A DNA stretch of 64,000 nucleotides from Jiangella ureilytica (GTDB lineage Bacteria > Actinomycetota > Actinomycetes > Jiangellales > Jiangellaceae), in NCBI RefSeq assembly GCF_004348545.1, contig NZ_SMKL01000004.1:62001-126000 (forward strand). Reading direction: 5' to 3'. The translations under genes and the position numbers were made by a program. Each line of letters opens with the position of its first letter. The stretch's first letter is position 1. Shown one piece after another: positions 49,401 to 57,072 of this stretch. Under the pieces are notes generated by a model. It did not search any database, was not told the origin of the DNA, and saw nothing but the letters and a program-made list of their open reading frames with translations.

Positions 49401-49644
49401 GCGCATCGTGACCGACGTCGTTCCCGGCATCGAGGACGTCTTCGGCGACGTCGTGCTGACGTACACGACGCCGCAGGAGCTGGCCGCCGCCGTGAACGCT
49501 CAGCTCGCGGAGACGCCGGAGCGCGCTGCGGCGCGGGAGAAGCTGTCCGAGCTGGTGCGGCGCGAGCACTCCTTCGACGCGCGCGCCGAGGAGCTGGTCG
49601 AGACCGTCCGCAAGCTCCACGTCGAACGCGACCTGGCCCGCTAG
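46498..49644 (+). CDS. Large three-module glycosyltransferase (repeat region, GT2, GT2-like, GT-B-like)
   Basis: 1048 aa; ATG 46498 has AAGGAG upstream. Residues ~40-165 hold three copies of the motif FDxxWY...HYLxxGxxxGxxPxxxF (FDADWYREQL, VSEWYRDHPR, FDPEFYTEQHPEA), known from the N-termini of very large GTs. A full GT2 domain starts near 224 (VTVVIPTKDRREGVLTAIES) with VVVDDGSTDGT and LDSDN near 308. A second GT2-like domain starts near 461 (VSVVIHAGDDAQAV) and looks weaker, lacking a clear DXD. From about 745 (RWAIKIGAPDVERR) a CgeB/YkvP-like GT-B domain has DVLFVGNARGMR and the donor region EGLMSNRLFDLAACGARIV. Probably a multistep polymer-building enzyme, cytosolic or membrane-peripheral. 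Confidence 0.85.
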   Translation: MKLPVGRVRRLVKKVLPQAYLDDVARRRRVASAIRSSGLFDADWYREQLSEPIPAGVDPVDHYVTVGSSTDVSPNPCFVSEWYRDHPRSPKKLDVAPFIHYLNRGIGRGLSPHPLFDPEFYTEQHPEAAQHRGGPLGHYLETGWKSGARPSAAFDVEAYTGAFGDVQGPPLADFARRTRRLMHETRGWEHLPRTAAGFDHEAADAFKRGVLADYARRAEEPPLVTVVIPTKDRREGVLTAIESVVAQTYRNWQLVVVDDGSTDGTAEAVEALLGDERIELVRRERAGGVSAARNAGLAQARGQYVAYLDSDNVWSHDFLEVMVAFVRTRGLRFGYAVSELAEEKKNGRTGYRSLPFNREALVERNFIDCIVVLHERSLLDEVGTFDEQLRRNVDWDLFIRMSAVTDFELAPFIATRYDAWEERSDRITINELFGYRFVIRAKHLVDWDAVDAGLSSRGPGTVSVVIHAGDDAQAVTATVERLFEVTEDDVEVVIVDAKATEAEAMRLQFLTIRYPNVRVLRQTQRLSTELSRTIGAAHATGETVVFLPPAAWVEQGWLAPLTAALADGAAAVQPLVLLRDGTVWSAGAAFARGAHPHHLFRRFPGDAAEVVAPSAPSGLSPVALAVRAADFAAVRGFDPLFVNDIDNPDLSLRLARRTGRALRYEPAAVVALTETPERRTTASATTTATDNAELFTGRWKDTVGQDDVAVWSARGYTIVGYDGGAPTHWGFDPIVVRDRAERPLRWAIKIGAPDVERRTNWGDWHFAIGLKEALERLGHEAVIDAKRAWYRPTSRFDDVALVLRGVSVYTVNPQQINLSWVISHPERVTRRELASFDAVFAASTSLARRMSTDLGAPVRPLLQATDAHRFRPVPPDPRRRHDVLFVGNARGMRASVGAALSAGIVPSVYGVRWRGLLPEGAWLGEYIPNEDLPAVYAAAGVVLNDHWDDMKAEGLMSNRLFDLAACGARIVTDVVPGIEDVFGDVVLTYTTPQELAAAVNAQLAETPERAAAREKLSELVRREHSFDARAEELVETVRKLHVERDLAR

Positions 49645-49733
49645 CCGGCTGGTACCGCTCTCTGAGCCGCGGGCACCCGCCTCATGGGGGTGGTGCGCCC
49701 ACTCGGCCCGGCGGACGGAGCCCCAGGCGAGCG

Positions 49734-50909
49734 TCAGGCGGTGCGGGCGAAGTAGGACGCGTACCCGGGATCGACCCGGCCGGTTCCCACCAACTGCCGT
49801 CCACCTGCGCGCAACGCCGCCTCGACGCCGGCAGCGTCGCGGACCACCCGCTGCACGCCGAGGTCGTGGATGGCGTACCCGTCGTCGCCGACGTCGACGG
49901 TCGCCGAAGCGTCCTCCAGCGAGTCCACGCCCAGCCGCAGCAGGTCGGCAGGCGAGCCGAGCACCGTCGCCGCCGTCAGGACCGTCGCCGGCCGCTCGCC
50001 TGCCCCGGAGCCGGCCGCCCGCACCGTCACGTCCAGAGCAGGCAGGTACGTCCGTCGCACGACCGCCCCACTGAGCGGTCGCTGGCCGTAGCCGCGCCCG
50101 AGCACGAGGTCCTCGATGTGCTCGGCCGCGTAGCTCAGACCAGAGGCCGGCAGCGTCACGAGCTCCGTCTCGCACGACTCCAGCGCCCGCCGTCGCTCCA
50201 CAGCGCCCGAGGCGACCCGAACCGTCAGCGCCGGCCAGGTCTGCCGCCGCAGGTCGCGCGCGAGCGCACGATCACCAGGAGGGACGACGGCGGTGACCGA
50301 CGGCGGCGAGGAGGCGACACCGGCGGCCGAGGTCGCCGACCGCAACGCAGCCCGCCGGGCCGCGACCGACCACCGCTCGCGCCGGTCGGGGTCGGCCAGC
50401 GTCGCCTTCGTCAGCCCGGCGACCAGCCCGCCGAGCTCTGTGCCGAGCAGCCGCCGGACCACCAGCGGCAGGTCCGGCGCCAGGACCGGGACCCCGCCCA
50501 CCAGCAGCTGGCGCAACAGTCCGGCCAGCTCGACCGGGCCGGCGCCGGCACCGAACGGCACCCGCACGCCGGCGTACGGGCGCAGCGCGGCCAGCTGGGC
50601 GGCCGACACCACGGCGGGCCGGTCCAGCTCGACCAGGCGGGTGCGGCCGTCGTCGATCCGCAGTTCGCCGGACGGCTGCGTCCGCAGGTGCGTGAGGCGC
50701 CGCGGCGGCGAGCCGGGGCCGTCGTCGTCGAAGGGGTCGAAGCCGGCGGGAGAGACCAGCGTGGTGTTCACCGCGGGCAGCGGCGCGGCGACGATGGCGC
50801 CCGCCGCCGCACTCAGCGCAGACGGGGCGAGTGCGGCCAGGCCGGCCCAGTCCGGGACGAACGGGTCAGATATCGCTGCTGGTGGGAGGTCGGTTTTGGT
50901 CGGCATCAC
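49734..50909 (-). CDS. Uncharacterised GT2-locus protein, possibly a degenerate glycosyltransferase
   Basis: 391 aa. I do not recognise a named family. The middle part reads VTAVVPPGDRALARDLRRQ then TWPALTVRVASGAVERRRAL, which has the look of the first beta-alpha units of a GT2 domain (VIPxxNRxxxLxxxLxSL...). However, no DXD or donor motif follows. The N-terminal third is a separate alpha-rich region with DLPLVVRRLLGTELGGLVAG. It is divergent from a real GT2 at 50987 across 77 bases and converges with the large GT. Could be a non-catalytic partner of one of them. Coding is favoured by frame length, ordered hydrophobic pattern and lack of a better frame. Confidence 0.6.
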   Translation of the reverse strand: MMPTKTDLPPAAISDPFVPDWAGLAALAPSALSAAAGAIVAAPLPAVNTTLVSPAGFDPFDDDGPGSPPRRLTHLRTQPSGELRIDDGRTRLVELDRPAVVSAAQLAALRPYAGVRVPFGAGAGPVELAGLLRQLLVGGVPVLAPDLPLVVRRLLGTELGGLVAGLTKATLADPDRRERWSVAARRAALRSATSAAGVASSPPSVTAVVPPGDRALARDLRRQTWPALTVRVASGAVERRRALESCETELVTLPASGLSYAAEHIEDLVLGRGYGQRPLSGAVVRRTYLPALDVTVRAAGSGAGERPATVLTAATVLGSPADLLRLGVDSLEDASATVDVGDDGYAIHDLGVQRVVRDAAGVEAALRAGGRQLVGTGRVDPGYASYFARTA

Positions 50910-50986
50910 GGGGCCCGGTAGGTTCTCGAAGTGTCGCCGCCCGGAGAGCGGCGGCCCCCACCCTACCCGGCTGCAGCGGAGGAACG

Positions 50987-52405
50987 ATGTCGACCACGGT
51001 CCGGACGCCGGTCGCCGTCCCGCGGCAGGAGTGGACCACCGTCGCGGTGCCGGATCTCGGCACCTGGGCGCCCACCCTGTCGGTGACGGTGGTGCTTCCG
51101 GCGAAGGACTGCCAGGACGAGCTCGAGCTGACGCTGGCCGCGCTGGCGGCGCAGACGTACCCGGCCGAGCTGATGGACGTCATCGTCGTCGACGACGCGT
51201 CCGCCGAGCCGCTGCGGCTCTCCGCGATCCATCCGGAGCGCGCGCGGGTGCTGCGGCTGCCGCCGGGCGACGGGCACGGCTCCGGCCGCGCGCGGCACGC
51301 CGGCGCCGAGGCCGCCACGGGCGACGTCGTGCTGTTCCTCGACGCCGACATCGTCGCCACGCGCACGCACGTCGAGGCGCACGCCCGCTGGCACCACGCC
51401 GTCGCCGACGCCGTCGTGATCGGGTACAAGCTGTTCGTCGACTTCGACGACATCACGGCCGGAGACGTACTCGACGCGACCCGTGGCGACACGTTCGACC
51501 AGCTGCTCGACGGCCGCAAGCAGAAGCGGCACACCTGGCAGGAAGACTTCATCCGCGAGGCCGATCGGCTCACCAGGTACGCCGACGACACCTTCCTCGC
51601 CGTCGTCGGGGCCAGCGTCTCGGCGCCGCGCGCGCTCTACGCGGAGAGCGGGGGGTTCTCGACGTTCGGGCTGCGCGGCATCGTCGACACCGAGTTCGGC
51701 TACCGCATCTTCACCGCCGGCGGGGTGCTGATTCCGGAGCCGTCGGCGCGCAGCTACCACCAGGGCGCCCGCAACTTCGCCACTCGCGGCGACGAGATCA
51801 AGCGCGAGCGGTCCGGCCTCGCCGCGAACCACCTGCCGATCCCGTTGTTCCGCCCGTCCGACGTCGGGCGCATGTGGCAGGTGCCGGTGGTCAACGCCGT
51901 CGTCGACGCCACCAGCGGGACGGCCGAGGAGGTGCAGATCACCGTCGACAGCATCCTGGCCTCGGCCTACACCGACCTCGTCGTCACGGTGTCGCCCAGC
52001 AAGGAGCTGCCGCGCTGGGTCATCGACTACTTCGCCGCCGACGCCCGGGTCCGCTTCGCGCCCGACCCCGTCCGCACCGGCTTCCCGGCGCCGTTCTCGC
52101 TGGTCGTCCCGGCCGGCGTGGCCATCGGCCGGTCGGCAGTCGGGACGCTGCTGGCGCTGTCGGAGTCCGAGGCGGTGGGCCTGGTCCGCGCGACGGTGTC
52201 CGACGAGCCCCGCCCGCCGGTCGAGCTGTGGGCCACCCGGGCGCTGCACCGGGCCCGCCGGCACGTCGCCGACGGGGGCATCGACGAGACCGCGCGGCGG
52301 CTGTTCGGGGTGCACTGGGTCAGCGGCTCGGAGATCGGCGTCCGGCCGGCCGTCGTCGACGTCACCCGTCAGGGCATGCTCGTCGACGGCTCGCCCGGCG
52401 GCTGA
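50987..52405 (+). CDS. Family 2 glycosyltransferase with long C-terminal extension
   Basis: 472 aa; ATG 50987 has GGAGGAA just upstream. GT2 landmarks: LSVTVVLPAKDCQDELELTL near residue 31, VIVVDDASAEPLRLS, GSGRARHAGAEAATGDVVLFLDADIV near 112 (DAD as metal motif), VGASVSAPRALYAESGGF and GLRGIVDTEFGYRIF. The final ~150 residues (VNAVVDATSGTAEEVQITVDS onward) look like a second, incomplete GT2-like fold without a metal motif. Likely transfers a sugar to the surface polymer. Its two-domain layout is comparable with the large GT at 46498. Confidence 0.83.
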   Translation: MSTTVRTPVAVPRQEWTTVAVPDLGTWAPTLSVTVVLPAKDCQDELELTLAALAAQTYPAELMDVIVVDDASAEPLRLSAIHPERARVLRLPPGDGHGSGRARHAGAEAATGDVVLFLDADIVATRTHVEAHARWHHAVADAVVIGYKLFVDFDDITAGDVLDATRGDTFDQLLDGRKQKRHTWQEDFIREADRLTRYADDTFLAVVGASVSAPRALYAESGGFSTFGLRGIVDTEFGYRIFTAGGVLIPEPSARSYHQGARNFATRGDEIKRERSGLAANHLPIPLFRPSDVGRMWQVPVVNAVVDATSGTAEEVQITVDSILASAYTDLVVTVSPSKELPRWVIDYFAADARVRFAPDPVRTGFPAPFSLVVPAGVAIGRSAVGTLLALSESEAVGLVRATVSDEPRPPVELWATRALHRARRHVADGGIDETARRLFGVHWVSGSEIGVRPAVVDVTRQGMLVDGSPGG

Positions 52406-52421
52406 CGACGGGGCGACGGCG

Positions 52422-53459
52422 TCAGCTGCGGCTCGCGGTGAAGAAACGCGTCCGCCCGACCAGCCCGCCGTCGGTGAGCCGGACGCCGTCGGCGCCCTCT
52501 GCCAGCCAGTCCGAGGCGATGTCGGACTCGGCGGGACGCTGGGCGTCGTCGAGGGCGACCAGCGCGCCGTCGTCGAGGGCGGCCGCGAGGAGCGGCAGCG
52601 CGGGGTAGCGCGAGCGCGTGCCGACATAGGCAGGCGGCCCGTCGACGAACAACAGGTCGATGCCGCGCAGATCGGACCAGGTGGATCCGGCGTACCAGTC
52701 GTGCTTCTCCGTGCCGACGGTGACCGGCTCGAGCGGCGCCACCCGCACCTCGGCGACGTCGTCGAGGCCCTGCCGCGCCAGCGCGTCGAGGGTGCGTCCG
52801 GCGTAGCGCTCGTGGTGCTCCAGTGCCACGACGCGGCCGCGGCCGGCCCGCCTGCAGGCCAGCGCCAGCCAGACCGTCGAGCTGCCGCTGCCGCACTCGA
52901 CGATCAGCGCGTCCTGCGGCAGCCGGCGCACCAGCGACACCAGCCGGAGCACCGTCTGCGGCGACGCCGCATACCCGCCGAACACCGGGACCTCGTCGTC
53001 GGTGCCGAGCACGGCGTAGAGGTTGGCCAGCGCGGACAGCTCGCCCAGCTGGTCCTCGGTCAGCGTGGTGCGCAGGTCCTCGTGCAGCCCCACCAGCTCG
53101 TCGTGGCGCACGGCGGCGTCGACGCGCTGAGCGCCGATGATCGCGGCGAGCGGGCCGCCGGAGGGGTCGTTCTGCCGCCGCCCGATGGCCTCGACGGTGG
53201 ACGCGATGGTACGGGTGGTCGCGGCGAGCTCCTTGAGCTGCTTCTCGACCTTGCGCGCACGCTGTTCGGCCTCGCGGGCGCTGGCTCCGACGACGACCAG
53301 CCCGAGGAGGGCCAGGCCGAGCAGGAGCGCGAGTGCCGCCTGGGCGAGGCTGCCGCCGTCGGCCACGATGACCACGGCGACGACGAGCGCCGCCACCGCG
53401 CCGAGCATCCCGAGGAGGGGCCAGCGGGAGCCGAGAAGCGCGCGAATCGCCCGGTGCAT
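52422..53459 (-). CDS. Membrane-anchored class I methyltransferase
   Basis: 345 aa. Two hydrophobic segments (~15-35 and ~40-60) are followed by a charged coiled-coil-like stretch (AREAEQRARKVEKQLKELAA). A SAM-dependent methyltransferase domain of the Methyltransf_24 type then has LIVECGSGSSTVWLALACRR (SAM loop), VVALEHHERYAGRTLDALA and IDLLFVDGPPAYVGTRSRYP. The anchored, oligomer-like arrangement suggests action at the membrane on a lipid-linked glycan, for example O-methylation or end-capping; this is inference. It is separated from the GT4 gene at 53514 by 54 bases on the same strand and probably shares its transcript. Confidence 0.8.
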   Translation of the reverse strand: MHRAIRALLGSRWPLLGMLGAVAALVVAVVIVADGGSLAQAALALLLGLALLGLVVVGASAREAEQRARKVEKQLKELAATTRTIASTVEAIGRRQNDPSGGPLAAIIGAQRVDAAVRHDELVGLHEDLRTTLTEDQLGELSALANLYAVLGTDDEVPVFGGYAASPQTVLRLVSLVRRLPQDALIVECGSGSSTVWLALACRRAGRGRVVALEHHERYAGRTLDALARQGLDDVAEVRVAPLEPVTVGTEKHDWYAGSTWSDLRGIDLLFVDGPPAYVGTRSRYPALPLLAAALDDGALVALDDAQRPAESDIASDWLAEGADGVRLTDGGLVGRTRFFTASRS

Positions 53460-53513
53460 CGAATCTCCGTGGTTGATGGTGTCCGGAAAGGTGAAACTGT
53501 ACCCACCCGTGGC

Positions 53514-54599
53514 TCAATGTGACGTCGCGTGCGCCAGCTTCTCCAGGGAGTGGACGAACAGGTCGGCGTCGGCGTCCCAGCTGTAGTGCGCGACGACGGC
53601 GGCCCGCCCGGCCTCGGCCATGCGCCGTCGTTCCTCGCGGTTGTTCCGGAGCTCGCGAACGGCCGCCTCAGCAGCATCGACGTCGCCGAACGGGACGACG
53701 GTGCCGCAGCGGTGCCGCATGATCAGCTCCGCCGACGCCGGGTTGGGCGTGCTGATGACCGGCAGCCCGTGCGCCATGTACTCGACGATCTTGGTGGGCC
53801 GCGAGTGCGCGTAGTTGGGCTGCTCGTGCAGCAGGCTGAGGCCGGCGAGCGCGCCCGGCAGCATCGTCAGCGCCTCGTCGTTGGGGACGAACCCGTGCCA
53901 GACGACGGCGCCGCCGGCCTGCGCGGCCTCGATGACGGCGGCGCAGTCCGCGTCGGCCGGGCCGACCAGGTGCACCATGATCTCCGGCGCCAGCCGCCGG
54001 CCCAGCTCGACGAGGTCGAGGGCGCCGCGGGCCGCCGTCAGCCGCCCGAGGTAGATGACGCGCTCGTCGACCGGCGCGCTGACCTCGTCGGGGATGGCGA
54101 CGCTGTTGCGGACGACGGTGTGCTCCTTGCGGAAGCGGCCGGCGTAGGACTCCTCGGCGAGCAGCAGCGGCATGCGGCGCTCGGCGCTGCGCTCGATGAC
54201 CCGGATCAGCGCCGCGCCGGCGGGCCGGCTGAACCGCGGCAGCCAGGTCTTCATGCGCAGCGCGGCGGCGGTGTCCTCGTGCACGTCCCACACCAGGCCC
54301 GGCACGTCGAGCCCGACGGTCGCCAGTACCAACTCGGGGTCGTGCATGAGCACGATGTCGTAGTCGCGGCCGTGCTGCTTCAACAGCCGGCGAGCCGTGC
54401 GGACCGCGTGGAAGCGGTGCCGGCCCTGCGACCGCGGGATGTCGATGACGCCGAGGTCCGGCGGGATGTCGCGGCCGTAGCCGGTGAACGGCGCTGCCAG
54501 CGTCACGTCGTGCCCGGCCTCGCGGAGGGCGACGATCTGGCGATGCCTGATGCGTGCGTCTTCCGGGTCGTGAACCACCGTCAGGACGAGAACGCGCAT
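53514..54599 (-). CDS. Family 4 (GT-B) glycosyltransferase
   Basis: 361 aa from ATG 54599 (MRVLVLTVVHDPEDARIRHR). The longer open frame to 54746 adds an unlikely Cys/Arg-rich leader. LVWDVHEDTAAALRMKTWLP, VIYLGRLTAARGALDLVELG, VVWHGFVPNDEALTML and the donor-binding SRPTKIVEYMAHGLPVISTPNP mark a GT4 enzyme close in style to the 4706 protein. It heads a transcript with the methyltransferase downstream. Upstream lie 255 bases without a gene (54600-54854), which include its promoter and the terminator of the next gene; nothing else was recognised there. Confidence 0.85.
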   Translation of the reverse strand: MRVLVLTVVHDPEDARIRHRQIVALREAGHDVTLAAPFTGYGRDIPPDLGVIDIPRSQGRHRFHAVRTARRLLKQHGRDYDIVLMHDPELVLATVGLDVPGLVWDVHEDTAAALRMKTWLPRFSRPAGAALIRVIERSAERRMPLLLAEESYAGRFRKEHTVVRNSVAIPDEVSAPVDERVIYLGRLTAARGALDLVELGRRLAPEIMVHLVGPADADCAAVIEAAQAGGAVVWHGFVPNDEALTMLPGALAGLSLLHEQPNYAHSRPTKIVEYMAHGLPVISTPNPASAELIMRHRCGTVVPFGDVDAAEAAVRELRNNREERRRMAEAGRAAVVAHYSWDADADLFVHSLEKLAHATSH

Positions 54600-54808
54600 G
54601 GCGCTAGCCGGCCTGCCCGTAGTCCGTGAGTCGTGCTCCCACCTTGCTCCCCGACTTCCCATCGACGCAGCCACACCATGATGACGCCGGCGCCCGTGGA
54701 TGCGTTGCACGGCGGCGCACCACTCGGAGATGCTACAGCAGCACAATGTGAAGATCGGCGAGGTTGATCGCGAGGACCGTATGACATCAGCCGTGTCCGG
54801 GCGACGTG

Positions 54809-54850
54809 CCGCGCGGTGTCCCGGCCCCCCGGTTGCGGGACACCACGCGG
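54809..54850. terminator. Stem-loop after the macrolide-type GT gene
   Basis: CCGCGCGGTGTCCCG (54809-54823) and CGGGACACCACGCGG (54836-54850) pair over 14 of 15 bases around a 12-base loop. It begins directly after the stop at 54855 on the minus strand. Confidence 0.6.
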
Positions 54851-54854
54851 GGTC

Positions 54855-56153
54855 TCAGGTGGCGGTGTTCGCCGGTGCCGCCAGTCCGGCGATGATCCGT
54901 TCGAGGCCGGCGGCGCCCGGTGCGGCGGCGATCTGCTCGCCGACCACGGTGCTTGCGTGCCGGTAGCGGGGGTCGGCCAGGACCTGCCGGACGGCTTCAC
55001 GGATGTGGTCCGGTCGTGGGCGGTTGATCCGCAGGTCGATGCCCGCACCGGACCACGCGACCCGCGCCGTCACCTCGACCTTGTCCTCCGTCCTCCCCGC
55101 GACCACGAGCGGGACTCCGTAGGCCATGGCGTAGTGGACGCCGCCGTAGCCGCCGTTGGTCACCATGACGTCGGTGCGGGGGAGCAGCTCGTCGTAGGGC
55201 AGGAAGCTCGCGGCGCGGGCGTTGGCGGGCAGCTTCGGCAGCGTCGTGGTGTCGCGGCCGCCGGCGCTGACGACGACGAGGACGTCGTCATCTCTGAGTC
55301 CTTCGAGGGTCGGAGCGATCAGCTCGTCGAAGTCCTGGTTGGCCAGCGTCCCCTGGGTGACGTGCACGACCGGGCGGGTGCCGTCGAGCTCGTCCCACCA
55401 GTCGGGCTTCTTCTGATCGGTCGGTAGCGGTCGGGACACCGGGCCGACGAAGTGCAGGTTCTTCGGCGCGGGGTCGCGCGGATACTCGAAGGCGGGGACG
55501 CTGAACTGCACGATCGCGTCGGCGAGGACGGGCCAGTTCATGACGAACTCGCGGTTCGCGGTGCCGGTGGCTTCTCGTGTTCTCCGCCGCCAGTCCCGTT
55601 GGACGGGCGCGAAGACGACCTTCTCGGCGAGGGTGTGGAGGGCGCCGTTGCGCAGGCGGCCTGTGGGGCCGCTCCTGGGTGGGAGGCCGAGGCCGTAGGG
55701 CGCGGTGTTCCGGCTCTTGTACGGCAGCGGGACGATGCCGAGGTAGACGAGCGGCGGTCTGGTTGCTCGCGGGCGGGTCGCGAACGCGCCGGCGGCGAGG
55801 AACAGGCTCTCGGCGAGGACGGCATCGGTGTGTTCGCTCTCGATCGCGGTGTCGACGGCGTTCAGCTGGGCGGCGAGCGGGGCCAGGAAGACCTTCGTCA
55901 TGTCGAAGCGCATCGCCTTCGGCCCGGACAGCCCCGCCCGGCCCGGGAAGGCGCCGTTCATGTCGCGCTCGTCGTAGTCGGCTGTGGGTGGGAGGGCGAG
56001 GTGCGTGGCGCCGGCCTCCTCGACCGCAGGCTGCCACCGTCGTCCGGTCAGGAACCGCACCCGATGCCCCTGCGCGACGAGATGCCTGGTCACCGCCAGC
56101 AACGGGACGACGTGACCGTGGATCGGCGTGGAGCAGATGAGCACGGACAGCAT
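54855..56153 (-). CDS. Macrolide-type (GT1, MGT) glycosyltransferase
   Basis: 432 aa from ATG 56153 with GGGGGA upstream. The N-terminal half has LICSTPIHGHVVPLLAVTRH and GHRVRFLTGRRW; the C-terminal half has PVVHVTQGTLANQDF, VLVVVSAGGRDT, SFLPYDELLPRTDVMVTNGG and GVHYAMAYGVPLVVAGRTEDK, the donor-binding signature of GT1 enzymes. Such proteins glycosylate small hydrophobic molecules (macrolides, flavonoids, sterols), often as self-protection. The divergent TetR gene only 69 bases away suggests induction by a substrate or drug. It is apart from the polysaccharide genes in character. Confidence 0.88.
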   Translation of the reverse strand: MLSVLICSTPIHGHVVPLLAVTRHLVAQGHRVRFLTGRRWQPAVEEAGATHLALPPTADYDERDMNGAFPGRAGLSGPKAMRFDMTKVFLAPLAAQLNAVDTAIESEHTDAVLAESLFLAAGAFATRPRATRPPLVYLGIVPLPYKSRNTAPYGLGLPPRSGPTGRLRNGALHTLAEKVVFAPVQRDWRRRTREATGTANREFVMNWPVLADAIVQFSVPAFEYPRDPAPKNLHFVGPVSRPLPTDQKKPDWWDELDGTRPVVHVTQGTLANQDFDELIAPTLEGLRDDDVLVVVSAGGRDTTTLPKLPANARAASFLPYDELLPRTDVMVTNGGYGGVHYAMAYGVPLVVAGRTEDKVEVTARVAWSGAGIDLRINRPRPDHIREAVRQVLADPRYRHASTVVGEQIAAAPGAAGLERIIAGLAAPANTAT

Positions 56154-56222
56154 GCGGCGACGTCCCCCGGCGTATGTTTGAAGTCGTTCGAGAGTATTGA
56201 CTACCTCAGGAGGCAAGTCAAA

Positions 56223-56864
56223 TTGGCTGAGGGCAAGCGGACTTATCACTCGGAGCTACGCGCCCGGCAGGCCGCGCAGACGAGGCGGGCCGTGCTGACG
56301 GCGGCCGGAACGTGCTTCAGCGCGCGCGGCTACGCGGGAACGTCGCTGACCGACATCGCCCGCGAAGCCGGCGTCTCCGTCGAGACCGTCAAGGCGGTCG
56401 GTCCGAAGCGCGACCTGCTGTTGTCGGCGTTCCACCAGGCCTTCACCGGGTCGGACAGCCGCGAGCTGATCGCCGAGAAGGAGGTCGGGGTGGAACTGCT
56501 CTCGATCTCGGACGGTGACGAGTTTCTCGCCGCCCTGGTCGACTTCCTCGCGGCCGCCAATGCGGCGTCGAGCCGGCTGTGGCGGGCGTTCACGAGCGCG
56601 GCGAACTCCGATCCCGCTCTGCGGGCCGCGCTGAAGGAGCACATGGAGCGGCGGCGGGTGGACTGTGGGCACGCGATCGACGCGCTGGCGGCGCGGGGGA
56701 TGGTCCAGAGCTCAGCGCCACGGGAGGTGCTGGTCGAGACCTACACCTACCTCGTGGCGCCCGAGACGCACGAACACTTCGTGCTGGATGCCGGCTGGAC
56801 CCAGGCCGCTTATCGGGACTGGCTTGAACGCGTCCTTCGATCGGCCGTTCTCACGATTCAGTAA
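56223..56864 (+). CDS. TetR-family transcriptional regulator
   Basis: 213 aa with a TTG start supported by AGGAGG at 56208-56213 (spacing 9). The N-terminal helix-turn-helix reads QTRRAVLTAAGTCFSARGYA, TSLTDIAREAGVSVETV, KAVGPKRDLLLSAF, which matches TetR except that the usual YxxFxxK is VKAVGPK. The ligand domain (~60-213) is all-helical. It very probably represses the divergent GT1 gene; the 69-bp gap (56154-56222) must hold its operator, though no clean dyad is visible. A decayed copy of its 3' end follows at 56903. Confidence 0.88.
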   Translation: MAEGKRTYHSELRARQAAQTRRAVLTAAGTCFSARGYAGTSLTDIAREAGVSVETVKAVGPKRDLLLSAFHQAFTGSDSRELIAEKEVGVELLSISDGDEFLAALVDFLAAANAASSRLWRAFTSAANSDPALRAALKEHMERRRVDCGHAIDALAARGMVQSSAPREVLVETYTYLVAPETHEHFVLDAGWTQAAYRDWLERVLRSAVLTIQ

Positions 56865-56902
56865 GGCCGTGGTCAGGGTACTTGGTATGAGGTCTGCGAA
56901 GG

Positions 56903-57044
56903 ATGGTGCAGAACTCGGCGCCACGAGAGTGCCGGTCGAGACCTATGCCTACCTCGTGTCGCCCGGGATCCAGAGCACTTCGTCCTCGATGCCGGCTGGA
57001 TCCAACAGGTGTGTCGAGAATGGCTCGGCCGCGCGTCGCGAGTG
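56903..57044 (+). pseudogene. Decayed duplicate of a TetR C-terminus
   Basis: The DNA from ATGGTGCAGAACTCGGCGCC onward parallels the region 56700-56843 of the intact TetR gene at roughly three bases in four. It includes GGTCGAGACCTA, CCTACCTCGTG and GATGCCGGCTGGA in the same order. A one-base deletion after the first nine codons (MVQNSAPRE) throws it out of frame, and further along the matching frame changes again. No HTH part is present. It is a remnant of a tandem relative of the regulator, not a working gene. The remainder of 56865-57072 shows nothing recognisable. Confidence 0.75.
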
Positions 57045-57072
57045 ACGTTGCGGGGCTCCGATCGGCGATCTG

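Noticed and set aside
46366-50175. 1269-codon open frame on the minus strand
   Set aside because: Antisense shadow of the large GT gene; its translation is low-complexity and shows no motif.
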